A stretch of DNA of 64,000 nucleotides from Neolentinus lepideus HHB14362 ss-1 (lineage: Eukaryota; Basidiomycota; Agaricomycetes; Gloeophyllales; Gloeophyllaceae), in assembly GCA_001632425.1 (NCBI GenBank), contig KV425564.1:465087-529086 (forward strand), in the 5' to 3' direction. Under the pieces are notes generated by a model. It was not told the DNA's origin. It saw only the letters and a list, made by a program, of their open reading frames with translations, and did not search any database. This document shows, in pieces, positions 24,599 to 35,765 of this stretch. How positions within the stretch are numbered: position 1 is the stretch's first letter; every line of letters starts with the position of its first letter. A program made the position numbers and the translations under genes.

Positions 24599-27580
24599 TC
24601 AAGGCTGCAATGTTCGATGCTTCCGACTATACCGCTTGCTGACAGGAACTTTAGTTCTTGGACTCGGGATGGAGTGAGGGAGGAAATACGGCATATGGGG
24701 AGGAGGTTCCGCAAATGCTCGGGTGTCTACGAACGTCTGCTTGGTCTCCGTTGGCCCGATCAACAGCTCTCTCCCAGTGAACATGTACCGGAATCCTATA
24801 GGAAGTGTGAAGCCTGCTGCCATTAGATCCTCCGCGACCTCCTGCAACCCCGGCGTCCAAGCAGAGGACATCTTTCCAGATTCCATGTAGACGTCAATGG
24901 ACGAGCGTACCAGACGTCTCCAATGTGACGGGCTGGTTCGCGACCTGCGAGCGTGCATGCCTGGATGCCTGCCAAAAACGTCAAGCGCGGCGTTGTAGAA
25001 CCTTGCATCAGGTTGTGGGACTAGATGATGCAGCGAGACGTCGTGCCCCGTCCTCTTTTTGATCTCCTGCATAGCATTGATGACGGCTAGCGCACCCGAT
25101 CGCATGGATCGGAATAGCAATAGACCCATTTCCTGCGCGGCATCATGGCGACTAAGCTGGTACGATGCTAGTCTATCTCGTCGAAGGATATACGATGCCC
25201 ATCCAATGACATGATCAGTGGACTTGGGCATCCACACTGGGTCTTCCGCATAGTGATCGTGCACGCCCCTCATGTGTAATCCTTTCCGAGCCTCCTGTGC
25301 ATAGCACTGCATCATTGAAGTATATGCATGTATGGACAGGCACCACGGGTCCACACCCGAATTAGGCTCCCAGCTCGCCCGTTCAGCCTGCTTAGCGAGC
25401 ATCCAGACACGCTCGCAAAGACCGGTCTTCCCTGCCATGCGTAATGCATTGAGGACAACAGCGAAGAAGTAAGGACCATAAGTGACTGCTCGGCTGACGG
25501 ATTTTGCTCGCTTGTTTTTCTTCAAGGCTTGATACTCATCAACACTCATGGATCCTACAGACGGATGGTCCACCGCGAACAGTTCGGGCAACATCTTGAA
25601 CAGGACATCTGCGACAACTTGAGGACGGCCAGTGGCTACCATGTGTGATATGTACGCGGTGATGGTGTATCGATCCAGATAGAAAAGGTCGCGTTGTTCT
25701 GGGAGACTAAGTGCAAGAGAGGGGTCACGCTGGCTTTCGTTGATGACCACGTCCACCATTGTGTAGGCAGTACCTTGACCGGTCTCCTTCGCATCCTCGG
25801 TGTCTGTTACCGAAGAAGCTTGTGTCTCAGAACAGGTAACTTCTTCAGTGGTCGCCTCCACTGACGGACGATCGGCGAGGTCGTTGGTATTGAACAAAGG
25901 CGCCTCAGGCAGGTCAATGGCCACTTCGCCGGGTACGTATTCTGCCAGGGAATGTAACACGAAAGGGCGATCGATTTTCCCATTCGCTTCCATGCTTCTC
26001 AACTCTAGCAGTGCATGCTCCGTGAGACCATTGATACCCAAAACAGTCCCCGCCCGCATCAAGGTATTGAACGTATTGCGATCGGGTTGTAGTGGTGGGG
26101 ATCGAACGTTCTGCATATGATCCAAAACCTGTTGCGCGAGACACAGTGACCGGCGATACCGCAGAGCATACCACAACAGAGAGTTGTATGTATTTATGTT
26201 CAGTGGCGGGCGGGTCCTGTCGTTGCGACGGTCATAGGACGACGGTAGGTTGCCGAACAAGCGACGTAATGCTTCATGAACGTACGAATACCCTTCCACT
26301 CGGAGAGGTCTCCTGGACCCCTCGATCCATACAGTTACATCCGTATATCTCGGGACGGAGTACATGGTCTTGACTAGCCGCGAGATATCTGTGAAGGGTA
26401 ACAAGTTATCGTTGAGGAGCGAAACCAGGGTCACAAGTGCCTGCATTGTCAGACGGATCTGGTGGCTGGTATTGTTACTGTTGGATACGTCGTCCCAGGA
26501 GGCAGTGATTGCATCCAGGATCGAGCGCATTATACCCGCCGACGGCTTAGGCGTTGCATACTTGGTGCGCCCAGTTTTCGGAATCTGCACAGGAGTGCTC
26601 CTCGACTGGGCGGTATCATTGTTGGCCTCCGACATAGACTTGATGACTTGTTCCGTGACAGCTTTTCGCATCTGCCAGTCCTTCACCAGTAACACGAAGA
26701 GAAGACAGGCGACAAGAATCTCTCCCTGAAGCAAGCATGCATTGATCAGGCTCTCATACATCCCCTGAGTCCGGCTGTGCCCGTGCTTTCTCGCCTTCAT
26801 GAAGAGCCCAAGGGCTAGTCGTGTCGTCTGATCGGTCACCAAACCAGTATGAAGCCTCAGTACTTTGGCACTTTCAGGGAAGCGAGCGAGGTCGAGGAGA
26901 AGGCGCTTCATCTTCACACCCTGCATCGGGCGTGGCTGCACTGGGGTGGTGAGGGCATCGATAATGGCCTTCATCGTAGCAGCACGCAATTTGATACCGC
27001 CATCCATCATGACATGGGCCTGCGTAGCAGCTCTCTTGGGCAGCCCAGAGCGTATGAGACCATGGAGGATGCAATGGGCAGCAAGACGTGGCGAGATATC
27101 ACGGCTGAAGTCGATGGGATCGGGCAGTTGGAGCAGCCGGGGCGGGATCTGACCGGGGGACTTGGACTTGTGATGCGCAAAAGCCATGCTGTTCAGGATG
27201 AAGAGAGCATCTCCTATCTGGCCCTCTTTGAAACACAACCTGACCGCTTGCGCGGCGGCTCTAGATATCTGTGCATTCGTGAATTGACTGGGACTAGGCT
27301 CTGGAAGAGCTTCAACAGCTATCATGCCAGGCGCTGTTGCTTCGGGTGCACCAGCAAAAGCGACAGCAGATGCGGCATGCAGTCTAGATAGAGTAAGGGT
27401 AGGAGAAGCTAGCGGCCAGAGGCGACGAGGGGAAGGTGAGGATCCGACCAGCCCGTAAGGACGAGGTGATATATGTCGGATGATGTTTCCCCAAAAGATA
27501 GGCTTCCTGCCTAACGCCAACGCGGCATGCGAGTGTGGTCTATGGAAGACATTGGCAATGGTAGACCGATTGCATTGCAT
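24599..27580 (-). CDS. Large PPR-type mitochondrial protein
   Basis: A single uninterrupted frame encodes 993 residues. The N-terminus is basic and Ser/Ala/His-rich (PHSHAALALGRKPIFWGNII), as in matrix-targeting peptides. Helical-hairpin repeats follow, the clearest being INTYNSLLWYALRYRR... DRNTFNTLMRAGTVLG near residues 460-510, with the T-Y/F-N-x-L signature of pentatricopeptide motifs. Others are weak (GMYESLINACLLQGEI, HAYTSMMQCYAQEA). Such proteins bind organellar RNA and act in its processing or translation. Which RNA cannot be told. The lack of introns contrasts with its neighbours. It shares a 354-bp upstream region with the CBP80 gene. Confidence 0.75.
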   Translation of the reverse strand: MQCNRSTIANVFHRPHSHAALALGRKPIFWGNIIRHISPRPYGLVGSSPSPRRLWPLASPTLTLSRLHAASAVAFAGAPEATAPGMIAVEALPEPSPSQFTNAQISRAAAQAVRLCFKEGQIGDALFILNSMAFAHHKSKSPGQIPPRLLQLPDPIDFSRDISPRLAAHCILHGLIRSGLPKRAATQAHVMMDGGIKLRAATMKAIIDALTTPVQPRPMQGVKMKRLLLDLARFPESAKVLRLHTGLVTDQTTRLALGLFMKARKHGHSRTQGMYESLINACLLQGEILVACLLFVLLVKDWQMRKAVTEQVIKSMSEANNDTAQSRSTPVQIPKTGRTKYATPKPSAGIMRSILDAITASWDDVSNSNNTSHQIRLTMQALVTLVSLLNDNLLPFTDISRLVKTMYSVPRYTDVTVWIEGSRRPLRVEGYSYVHEALRRLFGNLPSSYDRRNDRTRPPLNINTYNSLLWYALRYRRSLCLAQQVLDHMQNVRSPPLQPDRNTFNTLMRAGTVLGINGLTEHALLELRSMEANGKIDRPFVLHSLAEYVPGEVAIDLPEAPLFNTNDLADRPSVEATTEEVTCSETQASSVTDTEDAKETGQGTAYTMVDVVINESQRDPSLALSLPEQRDLFYLDRYTITAYISHMVATGRPQVVADVLFKMLPELFAVDHPSVGSMSVDEYQALKKNKRAKSVSRAVTYGPYFFAVVLNALRMAGKTGLCERVWMLAKQAERASWEPNSGVDPWCLSIHAYTSMMQCYAQEARKGLHMRGVHDHYAEDPVWMPKSTDHVIGWASYILRRDRLASYQLSRHDAAQEMGLLLFRSMRSGALAVINAMQEIKKRTGHDVSLHHLVPQPDARFYNAALDVFGRHPGMHARRSRTSPSHWRRLVRSSIDVYMESGKMSSAWTPGLQEVAEDLMAAGFTLPIGFRYMFTGRELLIGPTETKQTFVDTRAFAEPPPHMPYFLPHSIPSPRTKVPVSKRYSRKHRTLQP

Positions 27581-27934
27581 GAATCGAGCATAACTGAATA
27601 CAGCCGTTATAATCCGACTGTACCGGACAGAGGGTCAAGCTCACCAGGCCGTTCAACCTAACCTGAACTAGCACAACTCGACCTTCTTGCTAATGTATGG
27701 ATCCCTCCAGAGAGAGCAATGAGTGCGACGTCGCGCAAGGGCTCTCAGGGACTCTCTGCCTCATCGAGCTCGGCCTCTCTCGGTCTCGACATTCTGCAAG
27801 GACCACGTGATCCATCTTGTTTAGGCGACAGCAGCGGTCCGCTCTGTTCGTTGCAAGTTTGCCTTGGTCAGTGCTGTCTGGCATCTTTGGTGTCGCAGTA
27901 TCAAAGGGGGAATTGATATCTGAGTCATTCACTC
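27581..27934. promoter_or_regulatory. Bidirectional promoter, PPR gene / CBP80
   Basis: It lies between the two divergent start codons at 27580 and 27935. Short overlapping frames exist on both strands but show no conserved motif. Confidence 0.4.
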
Positions 27935-30900
27935 ATGAGCTACGAGCGTCCTTACAACAACCGGAGGCGGAATCGAGGTGAGGGAATGTGTATGGGCCAA
28001 CACATCTTGCAGTCCAAACGAGCGTCATGGACTTCTTGCAGATGACTATGAGCGACGCGAAGCGTACGAGACACCGGAGCAAAAAATAAGGACAGCAATC
28101 ATTCGACTGGGTGAAGTGGTGAGTGTGCCGTGAATCTTTGTCCATGCAGGCGACTGAACAGCAAGTCAGGATGTTATTCAAGAGATTCCTAGAGTAGCGA
28201 AGCAAATTAGAGAACAGGCCGTCGGAAGTGTACCAGCCATTTCAGAGGGGTTTCGAATAGGGTATGTTCGCCAAGTCTCAGAATTCACACCCGCTGACGG
28301 GCTGCCATAGTGTTACCGAGCAGCCCTACAAAATCCCATATTACGCCAATCTCCTTCGCCTTCTACATGATCATGCAGACGGAGAACAGGAGTCTTCCAC
28401 TAGCGGCAGTCCATCCCTAGGCAAACAAATACTGGAGGATTTCTGGAAAGGTTTCCAAGCGTTCCTGGATAAGCTATCATGGAGAGAAACTCGTCTATGC
28501 GTCAGTATCCTCTATTCTCCAAAGCACCGGGAAGCTGAGCTTGCACTCTGACTGTAGATTCACTTCTTTGCACATCTCACTATGGCAAAAGTCATCTCGG
28601 TACAATCCATGCTCAATCTCTTGCAATCCTTTGTAGCTGTCCTGGATGAATTCGGAGTCTCCCATGGTCGGGCTAAGAGGGCAGGCTTGTGTGCGGCGGA
28701 AGGGTTGATGATCGTACGTAATGAGTGGTCCCCTGTTACCCATCCGCTAACAACCTGATTGGAGAACAGGCGGGCAAGACTCTCAAGGAAGCCTCTGTGA
28801 CGGATGTCATTGACATCATCAATGCTATTCAGATATATGTGGAGTCTGCTGCATCATCAAAACGGCTTGTCCAGCCAGTAGCACAGTTTCATGCAGAACT
28901 CGATAGTCTAGAAAACGCTGACGAGGTTTGCGGGTTTTGTTGTTCTCTACCGGTGTAAGGGTCTCATATATTTCACATAAGCTGTTGGAGTCAGCATTAG
29001 CGGTGCTTAAGGCACTGAATTCAACCGATTTCGCTGAAAGCGTCAACAGCTACCCCCAGCCCTACGTCGACCTACCAGACCTCCCGGATGGCGCTGCAGT
29101 GTTCGAGCTGCCATCGGTGCTCGTACCGCCCGAAATCATTGAGTTAGACGGGCTCTCCGCTGATACGGGCGAGGAAGCTCAGGTGAAGAAGGAAGAGTGG
29201 CCCGAATATTACATTCGGCTATTCGACAACGAGGTACGCTCCTTTCACCCACGATGTCTTGTGTTCTGACTGGCGTGTACTAGGTAACCCCTGACCCGGT
29301 CTCCGCAGCTGGCTATGCAGTGAGGTCTGCTCTCCTGGACATAGTCGAGATATTCGAGGTCAACCGGAAGGAATGTGCGCGATTGCTGCTCGAGTATCCA
29401 AAATGGACATTACCGGGGACATTCAAACCGAGACCTGGGGCGCCTGTGGATTTGCAGCCGGAGCCCGTCCCAGGCAAGAACTGGCAGCTAGAGAGCACGC
29501 TCATGGAAGTTGGTACCCAACATATCAGAAACTCCGCATCACCTAACCAGGGACTATAGATTGTACTCGGCGCTCTGTTCGTCCTACCGGAGTCAACTTA
29601 CAAAGCTATCTATTATATCGGGCTGATCACGGAGATTTGTAAGCTTTCCCCGTCTACAGTTGGACCTGCGGTAGGCAAGTCCATTCGCAAGCTGTACGCG
29701 TCGCTCGCGGACGGATTAGACGTCGAAGTTTCCCGGCGCTTCGCAGAATGGTTTGCCATTCATATGAGCAACTTTGGGTTCCAGTGGGTCTGGAAGGAAT
29801 GGTTTGCCCCTCACTTTTTGCTCCGGATGCAACACATTCATTTTGGTGTTCGTGTTTCTATTTGCGCAGGGTACCGGACTTGTCCCTGGCACAGCAACAC
29901 CCGAAGCGTGGTTTCGCGCGCCGTGCCGTGGAGTTTGAGATTAGATTGGCGTACCATGAACGGATTGCGAAGACGCTTCCGGAAGCGTTCCAGGCTGAAG
30001 GCGCGCATGTGCTGCCAGAGCATGCCCCCGGCCCAGACTTTGAATATGACGAACCTTGTGGGTGGACATGAATTGTAATTGATCGATAACTGACGCGTCT
30101 GAGTACTGTAGCGAACCCCCATCACAATGCGGCTCAAAGCGTGCTGAATCTGTTTAAGGGTCGTGCAAAGGCCGAAGACGTTCTCGCTCATCTGGAGTCT
30201 TTGAAGACAACTATAGGTGAGACGGCGGACGGTGACGTGAACGTTGACGCGGTTATCCGCTCGGTGGCCGTCCAGTCGCTTCTGAACATCGGCTCCCGCT
30301 CCTTCTCTCACTTCCTCAACGCTATCGAGCGTTACTTACCTGTTCTCCGGAGCCTCGCCACCGGCGGCCTTGAAGCCAAGACGGACATCCTCACCGCTGT
30401 ATCTCTGTTTTGGAACAGAAATCGCCAGATGATTGCAATCGTGTTTGACAAGCTGATGCAGTATCAGATCGTCGACCCCACGGATGTCGTCGGCTGGACG
30501 TTCACAAACGGTGTTGGCAACGAGAGGGGTGACTCAGAGGGCCCTTCGGCTATTAACGCACATGATTGGGACTTGTTGAAAGGCGCGCTAGACAAGGCGA
30601 ACGGGCGCGTACTCGTTGCGAGAAAGAAGGTAACGGCGTTGAGGAAGGAGGAGGACGACACGCGAGCTAGGGCCAAAGCGAGCGGAGGTGATGTGACGTC
30701 CATGGAGGTTGACACCGAGACCAAGCTGGGTGAGTACCCTTTTTCCTTCACGCTCTCATGCTGTTGATCGTTTCTCATAGACGAACCTCCCGAGTCGGCT
30801 GCACTCACCACAGCTGTCAAGGCCTTCACCAGTTTGACGTCTCAACAAAAAACCGCCTTGGCGCGAGCGCTGGATGGATTCATCGCGTGCTTGGCTCCTT

Positions 30901-31232
30901 TGTCTTCCGACAGGCGTGCTAATCCTCACGCGCACGAAGTCCTTACGGAGAAGGCATGGCATAACCGTGCTAACTGGAGTGACGAGGAGTGGAATGCTTG
31001 GGAAACCTGGGGCTGGTATAGGCACTTCTGCAGAGCTGTAAGGTGTCGCTCTTTTTCATACGCACCCTGCGGCTAACTGGTATTTCCCCTTGTTTCTTAG
31101 TACTCGCCATACCTGCGGAACTATTCCACCACGCTTGGCACCGTTTCACTAAAGAAGTTTGAGGGGTCCACAGATCCAGCTGCGCTGCAGATCATGAAAC
31201 TATGGAGCGTCGCGACTGGAGAAGAGGCATGA
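27935..31232 (+). CDS. CBC1: Nuclear cap-binding complex large subunit (CBP80/NCBP1)
   Basis: CBP80 is the MIF4G-fold scaffold that, with the small subunit, binds the m7G cap of nuclear RNA polymerase II transcripts. The start exon is MSYERPYNNRRRNR. Next come the first MIF4G domain (YKIPYYANLLRLLHDH, RETRLC-IHFFAHLTMAK), GVSHGRAKRAGLCAAEGLM and the second (DIVEIFEVNRKECARLLLEY, GALFVLPESTYKAIYYIGLI, GFQWVWKEW). The third helical domain follows (SVLNLFKGRAKAEDVLAHLE, NIGSRSFSHFLNAIERYLPV, LFWNRNRQMIAIVFDKLMQY). The C-terminus gives WETWGWYRHFCRAYSPYLRN, LKKFEGSTDPAALQ and ends VATGEEA at 31232. About ten introns are inferred. The order and length match the family throughout. The basic N-terminus could be the nuclear import signal. 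Confidence 0.94.
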
Positions 31233-31353
31233 ATGATTTCCCAGACTGGTGTTCATGATAATTCTACTGTACCTATTCTTGTACAAGTTTCTGTTCGCTA
31301 CTATCGTACAAACCTTGTGTGTATATAGTGATGTCCTTTCTCTCCGTGTTGAT

Positions 31354-31441
31354 GGGCTGGTGGCGCAGTTGGTTAGCGCGTCTGCTTTACATGTATTACA
31401 TGCGTCGCAGAAGGTCTTCGGTTCAAACCCGGATCGGCTCA
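31354..31441 (+). tRNA. tRNA-Val (anticodon UAC) with a 14-nt intron
   Basis: The D arm is GCGC/GCGC and the anticodon stem TCTGC/GCAGA. The T arm is TTCGG/CCGGA around TTCAAAC. The acceptor stem GGGCTGG/TCGGCTC pairs throughout using three G-U pairs. The loop becomes TTTACAC once an intron at 31392-31405 is removed at the standard 37/38 position, placing UAC at 31388-31390. The discriminator base is A (31441). Confidence 0.85.
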
Positions 31442-31462
31442 TTCATGGTATACCTGCTGTTA

Positions 31463-31466
31463 TTTT
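31463..31466 (+). terminator. RNA polymerase III terminator
   Basis: A TTTT run lies 22 nt past the tRNA end, the expected distance for Pol III termination. A second TTTT is at 31511. Confidence 0.55.
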
Positions 31467-31529
31467 GTCTCTCGAACCATGGCCGACCGGTCCAAGGCGA
31501 ACAAAACCTCTTTTATTATTATTTTAGAC

Positions 31530-32076
31530 AAGCGATGTGACCAGGCGGCAATTGACGATAGGTCAAACCCGACCCAGTCCGCTAAACTGGCCCTTGGTTA
31601 CTTGGTCCGAGCCGAAATGCTTTTTACGCACGACCTCCGGCGGGCACCTGGAGTCTCCGTCGAAACCTCTTTTAACCCATACACATAGCATCGCAATACG
31701 TGTCATACGCAATTCAGGTACATCTATGATTCACTGCTGTAAGCCCTAGGATACATGCGAGTGGCAGTGAAGCAAGGCTAAATTATGGGGCGTTTATGAA
31801 GGAATGGGTGGGCATAATCTTGATATTGTTACAACAAATCCAGCAAAGTCCATAGTCAAACAACAAATCGACGCGTCACGAAGAAATAAAATATTAAAGG
31901 TGTGCGCTGTGCGCTTAGCATACAACGAATTAAGAAGTCGGCGTAGTAGTGTGCAAAGCATTAAAGTCTGTGGTAGAAAGTCGAACACTGCGTACAATCA
32001 TCCGCAAACGTAAAAGAAAGACATTGATAAGGAGGGTTGGTAGTCGATGGGTGGATATCCCTGTGTCTTGCAGGAC
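31530..32076. other. Intergenic, no gene seen
   Basis: It lies between the tRNA and the 3' end of the cyclin gene. The DNA is AT-rich from 31800 to 32010. No coding or repeat structure was recognised. Confidence 0.4.
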
Positions 32077-33478
32077 CTAGACATCAAGCGCGCCAGCCTG
32101 GGAGCGGAACATGACCGACTTGGAGTGGACGAGCCGGCGGAATGCGCTCGTAGTCGCCTCGGAGTGGTCAACGATCTCAACGGCAGGCATGGCCTTGAAC
32201 ACGTCGGCCTTCTCGACGCCCGAGCCCTTCGTCGCGGCGCCCCACATGCGCGTGAAGAAACCGCCAGCAGAGACCGAACCCTTGGTAGCCGCCTTGGCCG
32301 CGTCGTCGCCCGCGTCGTCTAGCTGCACCTGCGAGTAGGCGTAGGACGTCGAGCGCCGCGAAGCGACGTAGCTCGAGCGCGCGCTCGTTCGCGAGGAGGC
32401 TGGGCTGCGCTCGGCACGGACTGTGAGGGTGGAGGACGTCGAGACCTTTCGGCCCTGCCTGTATGCGCGCGAGGGGACGGACTTGAGCATGAACTTGGCC
32501 GCCTGCTTCGTGATGTCTTCCTCGAGCTCGTCTTCAGACGTCGACGAAGAGTTCCCGCTGTCCTCGGTCATATAGTCAGGGTCCGACTCGGTGCCGCTAG
32601 TGCCGCTGTTAGAGAAGCTAGAGGACGTAGACATTGGAGAGGGAGCCTTAGCATCAGAGGAGCGCGTCGACGAGGCAACGTTGAGGTACGTCTTAGAGAG
32701 GCGCTTAGCGATACTCTTGAGAGCAGAGGCACCAGCATCGTGAGGAGGCGTCGGTGGCATCTGCGCTTGACCGCGAGCCTTGCTAGCCTTGGAGACCTTC
32801 TCGACAGCGGCAGCCCTAGTTTCCTTGGACGAGGTAGGCAGGAAGATGGAGTAGGCCTTGATGGCCTCGGCTTCTTCAAAGCGCAGATCGTAGTCCAGGA
32901 GAAAGAGCAGCTGACGTTCCATGAGGTTGACCTCGGCGATGTCGAAGAGGTTAGCATAGGCAGTCCAGTGCTTGTTCTTCGGAGAAGAGTCATTGAGGTA
33001 CTTGGCGGCGACAATGAGTGTAGCCAAGAAGACCCGGTGCCTAGTGCATGCCATACCTACTAAGAGTTAGTACCTAGTGACTATCGCAAGATAGCATATA
33101 CTTACCCTTGGCCATCGAAGGCAACTTGGAACGCAGACGGTTGAGGTAGACCAGGACCGTCAGAAGCGTTGGGGTCTGAACATTGGACGACTGGACCAGG
33201 CGGATAATGAACTCCTCCAGCGAGGGCAACGCGGGGGTCGCAGGTGCTTGTTCTTGCTGCTCCTTCAAGGTCGCCTTGTGGGGCGTGTGAGGGGGCGTCA
33301 AGAGGGCAGGGATAGACTGTGGGGCGGGCTCTTCAGCAACGTTGATGACGTGCTTGCAGACCTGAGCGATGTAGCCTATCATATCGAACGAGACAGGCTG
33401 GCGCATGAGGTCGACAAAGGCGGGATCATGCTGGGAGCGGGGCAAGAGGGACGCAGGATGACGGCGGTCCGCAGACAT
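32077..33478 (-). CDS. Pho85-type cyclin (Pcl1/Pcl2-like)
   Basis: The cyclin box spans the single intron: LPSLEEFIIRLVQSSNVQ and LLTVLVYLNRLRSKLPSMAK on exon 1, then GMACTRHRVFLATLIVAAKY on exon 2. LNDSSPKNKHWTAYANLFDI, EVNLMERQLLFLLDYDLRF complete the box. This is the signature of the Pcl1/2/9 group, which activates the Pho85 kinase in G1 and cell polarity. The C-terminal 200 residues are Ser-rich and disordered, with an acidic stretch (SEDELEEDITKQ). The start at 33478 (MSADRRHPASLLPRSQHDP) was chosen because upstream in-frame codons read like leader sequence. It is divergent from the nucleotide-sugar transporter. Confidence 0.87.
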
Positions 33479-34022
33479 ATTAATGAAGGAGGGGATACCC
33501 GTTGAGGGGAGTGTATAGAAGATGGACGAAAGAAAGAAACGCGCGAGATGTGTTCGCGGAGAGGGTGTTTTTATACGCGTGGACAGACGCGAGGGGGTCA
33601 GGTGACCAGAGACTGATGCCAAAAGCGGAGGCTGAAAGGTGTGCAAAGTGGTTCGCAGATGGAAACCGGCCTGCCAGAGCGCGGAAGAAAGAAAAGAAAT
33701 TTATGGCTCTCTACCGCAAAGCAGCGGTTTAAAAACGCTAAGGTGGCTGTCTCGGATGTCTCATGACTGAAACAGCGACGGGTGTCTGGCGGTTGACGAC
33801 GTTGGCCGCAGTCTGCACTCGAACGGTCCCCAGTGTAGACTCCTGCATACGCTTCGCGGAGTTTGAAATTCTAACGTTCAGTAGACACGTGTTGGTCCGT
33901 GTGCGTTACCGCCGGCAATGCGTCGTGGCTCGAGTATGCGATGATGGCAGCGTCTTCCACGTTCCACTTCTTGTTCTGCTCGTTTGCAAGGTTTGGGTAA
34001 CGTATAACTCTGCCCTTCATAC
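33479..34022. promoter_or_regulatory. Bidirectional promoter, cyclin / nucleotide-sugar transporter
   Basis: 544 bp between divergent starts. No gene is supported inside, and no element was identified. Confidence 0.4.
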
Positions 34023-35388
34023 ATGTCTGCGGTGGTCTTGGATTGGTTTGCACCACTAAGTCTGATCTTTGGAGGCTGTTGCAGGTGAGTTATGACCCCT
34101 CTCTCGTCCGAACGCGTCCGCTAAGACTTGTGTCACAGTAATGCATTAACACTAGAGCAATTAACATCACAATACCCGGACTCGGGGCATCTCATTACAT
34201 TTGCGCAATTCCTCCTTGTTTCCCTACGTGGTCTGCCCAATCTACTCGAGATCACATACCCCAACAAGAACCATGGACTACTTCCAATGATCCACGTAAA
34301 GAGACCACGAATACCACTAAGAGCATACATTATCCAAGTCATATTATTTCTATTCGTCTCTATCTTGAATAATATGGCGTTCGCGTACAAGATCCCGATG
34401 CCAGTCCATATAATATTCCGAAGTGGCGGTCTGGTCATCAGTATGTGCCTAGGATGGTTGGTGATGGGAAGAAGGTATGCACCATTCTTCTTTCTGTCAA
34501 CCATTCAGACCTTGTCTTTTTACCTGAATCCCCTTGCCCTTTCCTAGATACACCCTCACACAAGTAATCTCGGTGCTCCTAGTCACCGCGGGAGTAATCC
34601 TCACCACCTACTCCGCCTCCCAAACCAAAACTAAGCCCAAATATGCTTCCACTACATCTACTACCTCGGCCCCGCACCGAGATACCCTGACCTATCTCAC
34701 CGGCATCGGCATCCTCTCCCTCGCACTCCTCTGCTCCGGCTTCCTGGGCCTCGCACAGGATAAGATGTACTCCACGTACACTAGATACCCGGTCACAGTA
34801 TCAGCACAGCGAGACAGCAGTGGGAAGAACGAGGGCAAATCGCAAAATCCCGGATCAAAGCCACAAAGCGAGAAACCCCAATGGCAAGAATCGATGTTCT
34901 ACCTCCACTTCCTCGCGATGCCGATGTTCTGGTTCGTCCGGCAAGACCTCGGTGTGCAGCTCGCGAGCGTCACCTCGGGCCCGCGGGTGCAAGTGAACCT
35001 CAATCCAGCCTTCGTATATTCGAATTTCATCGTCCTCCCCAATTCCACCATGTCCAGTCCACCAGCCCAGCCCCAGCCTACTTCCCCGGCATCTTTGTCC
35101 GTCCCCGTGGGTCTGCTGGCGCTGATCCTCACCACTGTCACCTCCCTCATATGCATCTCCGGTGTACACCGGCTCACCGCGCGCGTCGCGTCGCTCACCG
35201 TCACCCTCGTTTTGACAGTGCGCAAGGCCGTTTCGCTCATCATCAGTGTTTTGTTCTTCCCTAAAGCGGGGGAACAAGGGGATACCAAGATGATGTGGGT
35301 CGGCGCGGCGCTTGTGGGGTTAGGGACGGTGGGCTATGCGATGGGCGGAGCGGGAGGGAGGCAGAAGCAGAAGCAGAAGAAGGATTAG
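34023..35388 (+). CDS. UDP-sugar transporter of the UAA family (Yea4/SLC35B4-like)
   Basis: It encodes a Golgi/ER antiporter, probably carrying UDP-N-acetylglucosamine for chitin or glycan synthesis. The start MSAVVLDWFAPLSLIFGGCC joins across an intron to SNALTLEQLTSQYPDSGHLI. Family motifs follow: TFAQFLLVSLRGLPNLLE, ILNNMAFAYKIPMPVHIIFR and SGGLVISMCLGWLVMGRR. A second intron joins to RYTLTQVISVLLVTAGVIL. About nine to ten membrane helices can be counted. A Ser/Lys/Gln-rich loop (YPVTVSAQRDSSGKNEG) sits before helix 7, and the C-terminus is Gly/Lys/Gln-rich, possibly an ER retrieval signal (KKD). The substrate is inferred from family resemblance only. Confidence 0.87.
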
Positions 35389-35765
35389 AGGGGACTGGGT
35401 TGACGAAGGGTGTATATGTATGGAGGACTTGCATTTTAGAACCATGTTGTTGTTATATTTAGTGTGCTTATAATCTATAGTAGACCGAGTGCTCTCCGAT
35501 GTGCTATGTTGCCCGATACAGACAGGGCGGTTGCTATTACTATGAGGCGGTCACAGCGAAGACCGGCGTCAATGCTGCCAATAGTATAATGTCAATGACA
35601 GGGTCAGATCAACGTAATTGATCTCATCAAGTTCGCTGTATTCCCTGCTGGTACATGTTTCTGCTATCTTCCCGATGCGCATTTTGATCCTTGAAGTGCC
35701 ACCTTGTAGTCCATCTTTCACGTATCCTACAAAACCATGTCCCTGCCCGAGTCAGAGCCAGCCTC
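35389..35765. other. Convergent 3' region
   Basis: It lies between two converging genes. No coding frame or repeat was found. Confidence 0.35.

Noticed and set aside
27690..27932. 80-codon minus frame between the PPR and CBP80 genes
   Set aside because: It lies wholly in a shared promoter, shows no conserved motif, and starts next to the CBP80 ATG.
31354..31441. Elongator tRNA-Met or tRNA-Lys
   Set aside because: Placing the intron at the canonical 37/38 site gives a Val-type loop TTTACAC; CAU would need a non-standard intron.
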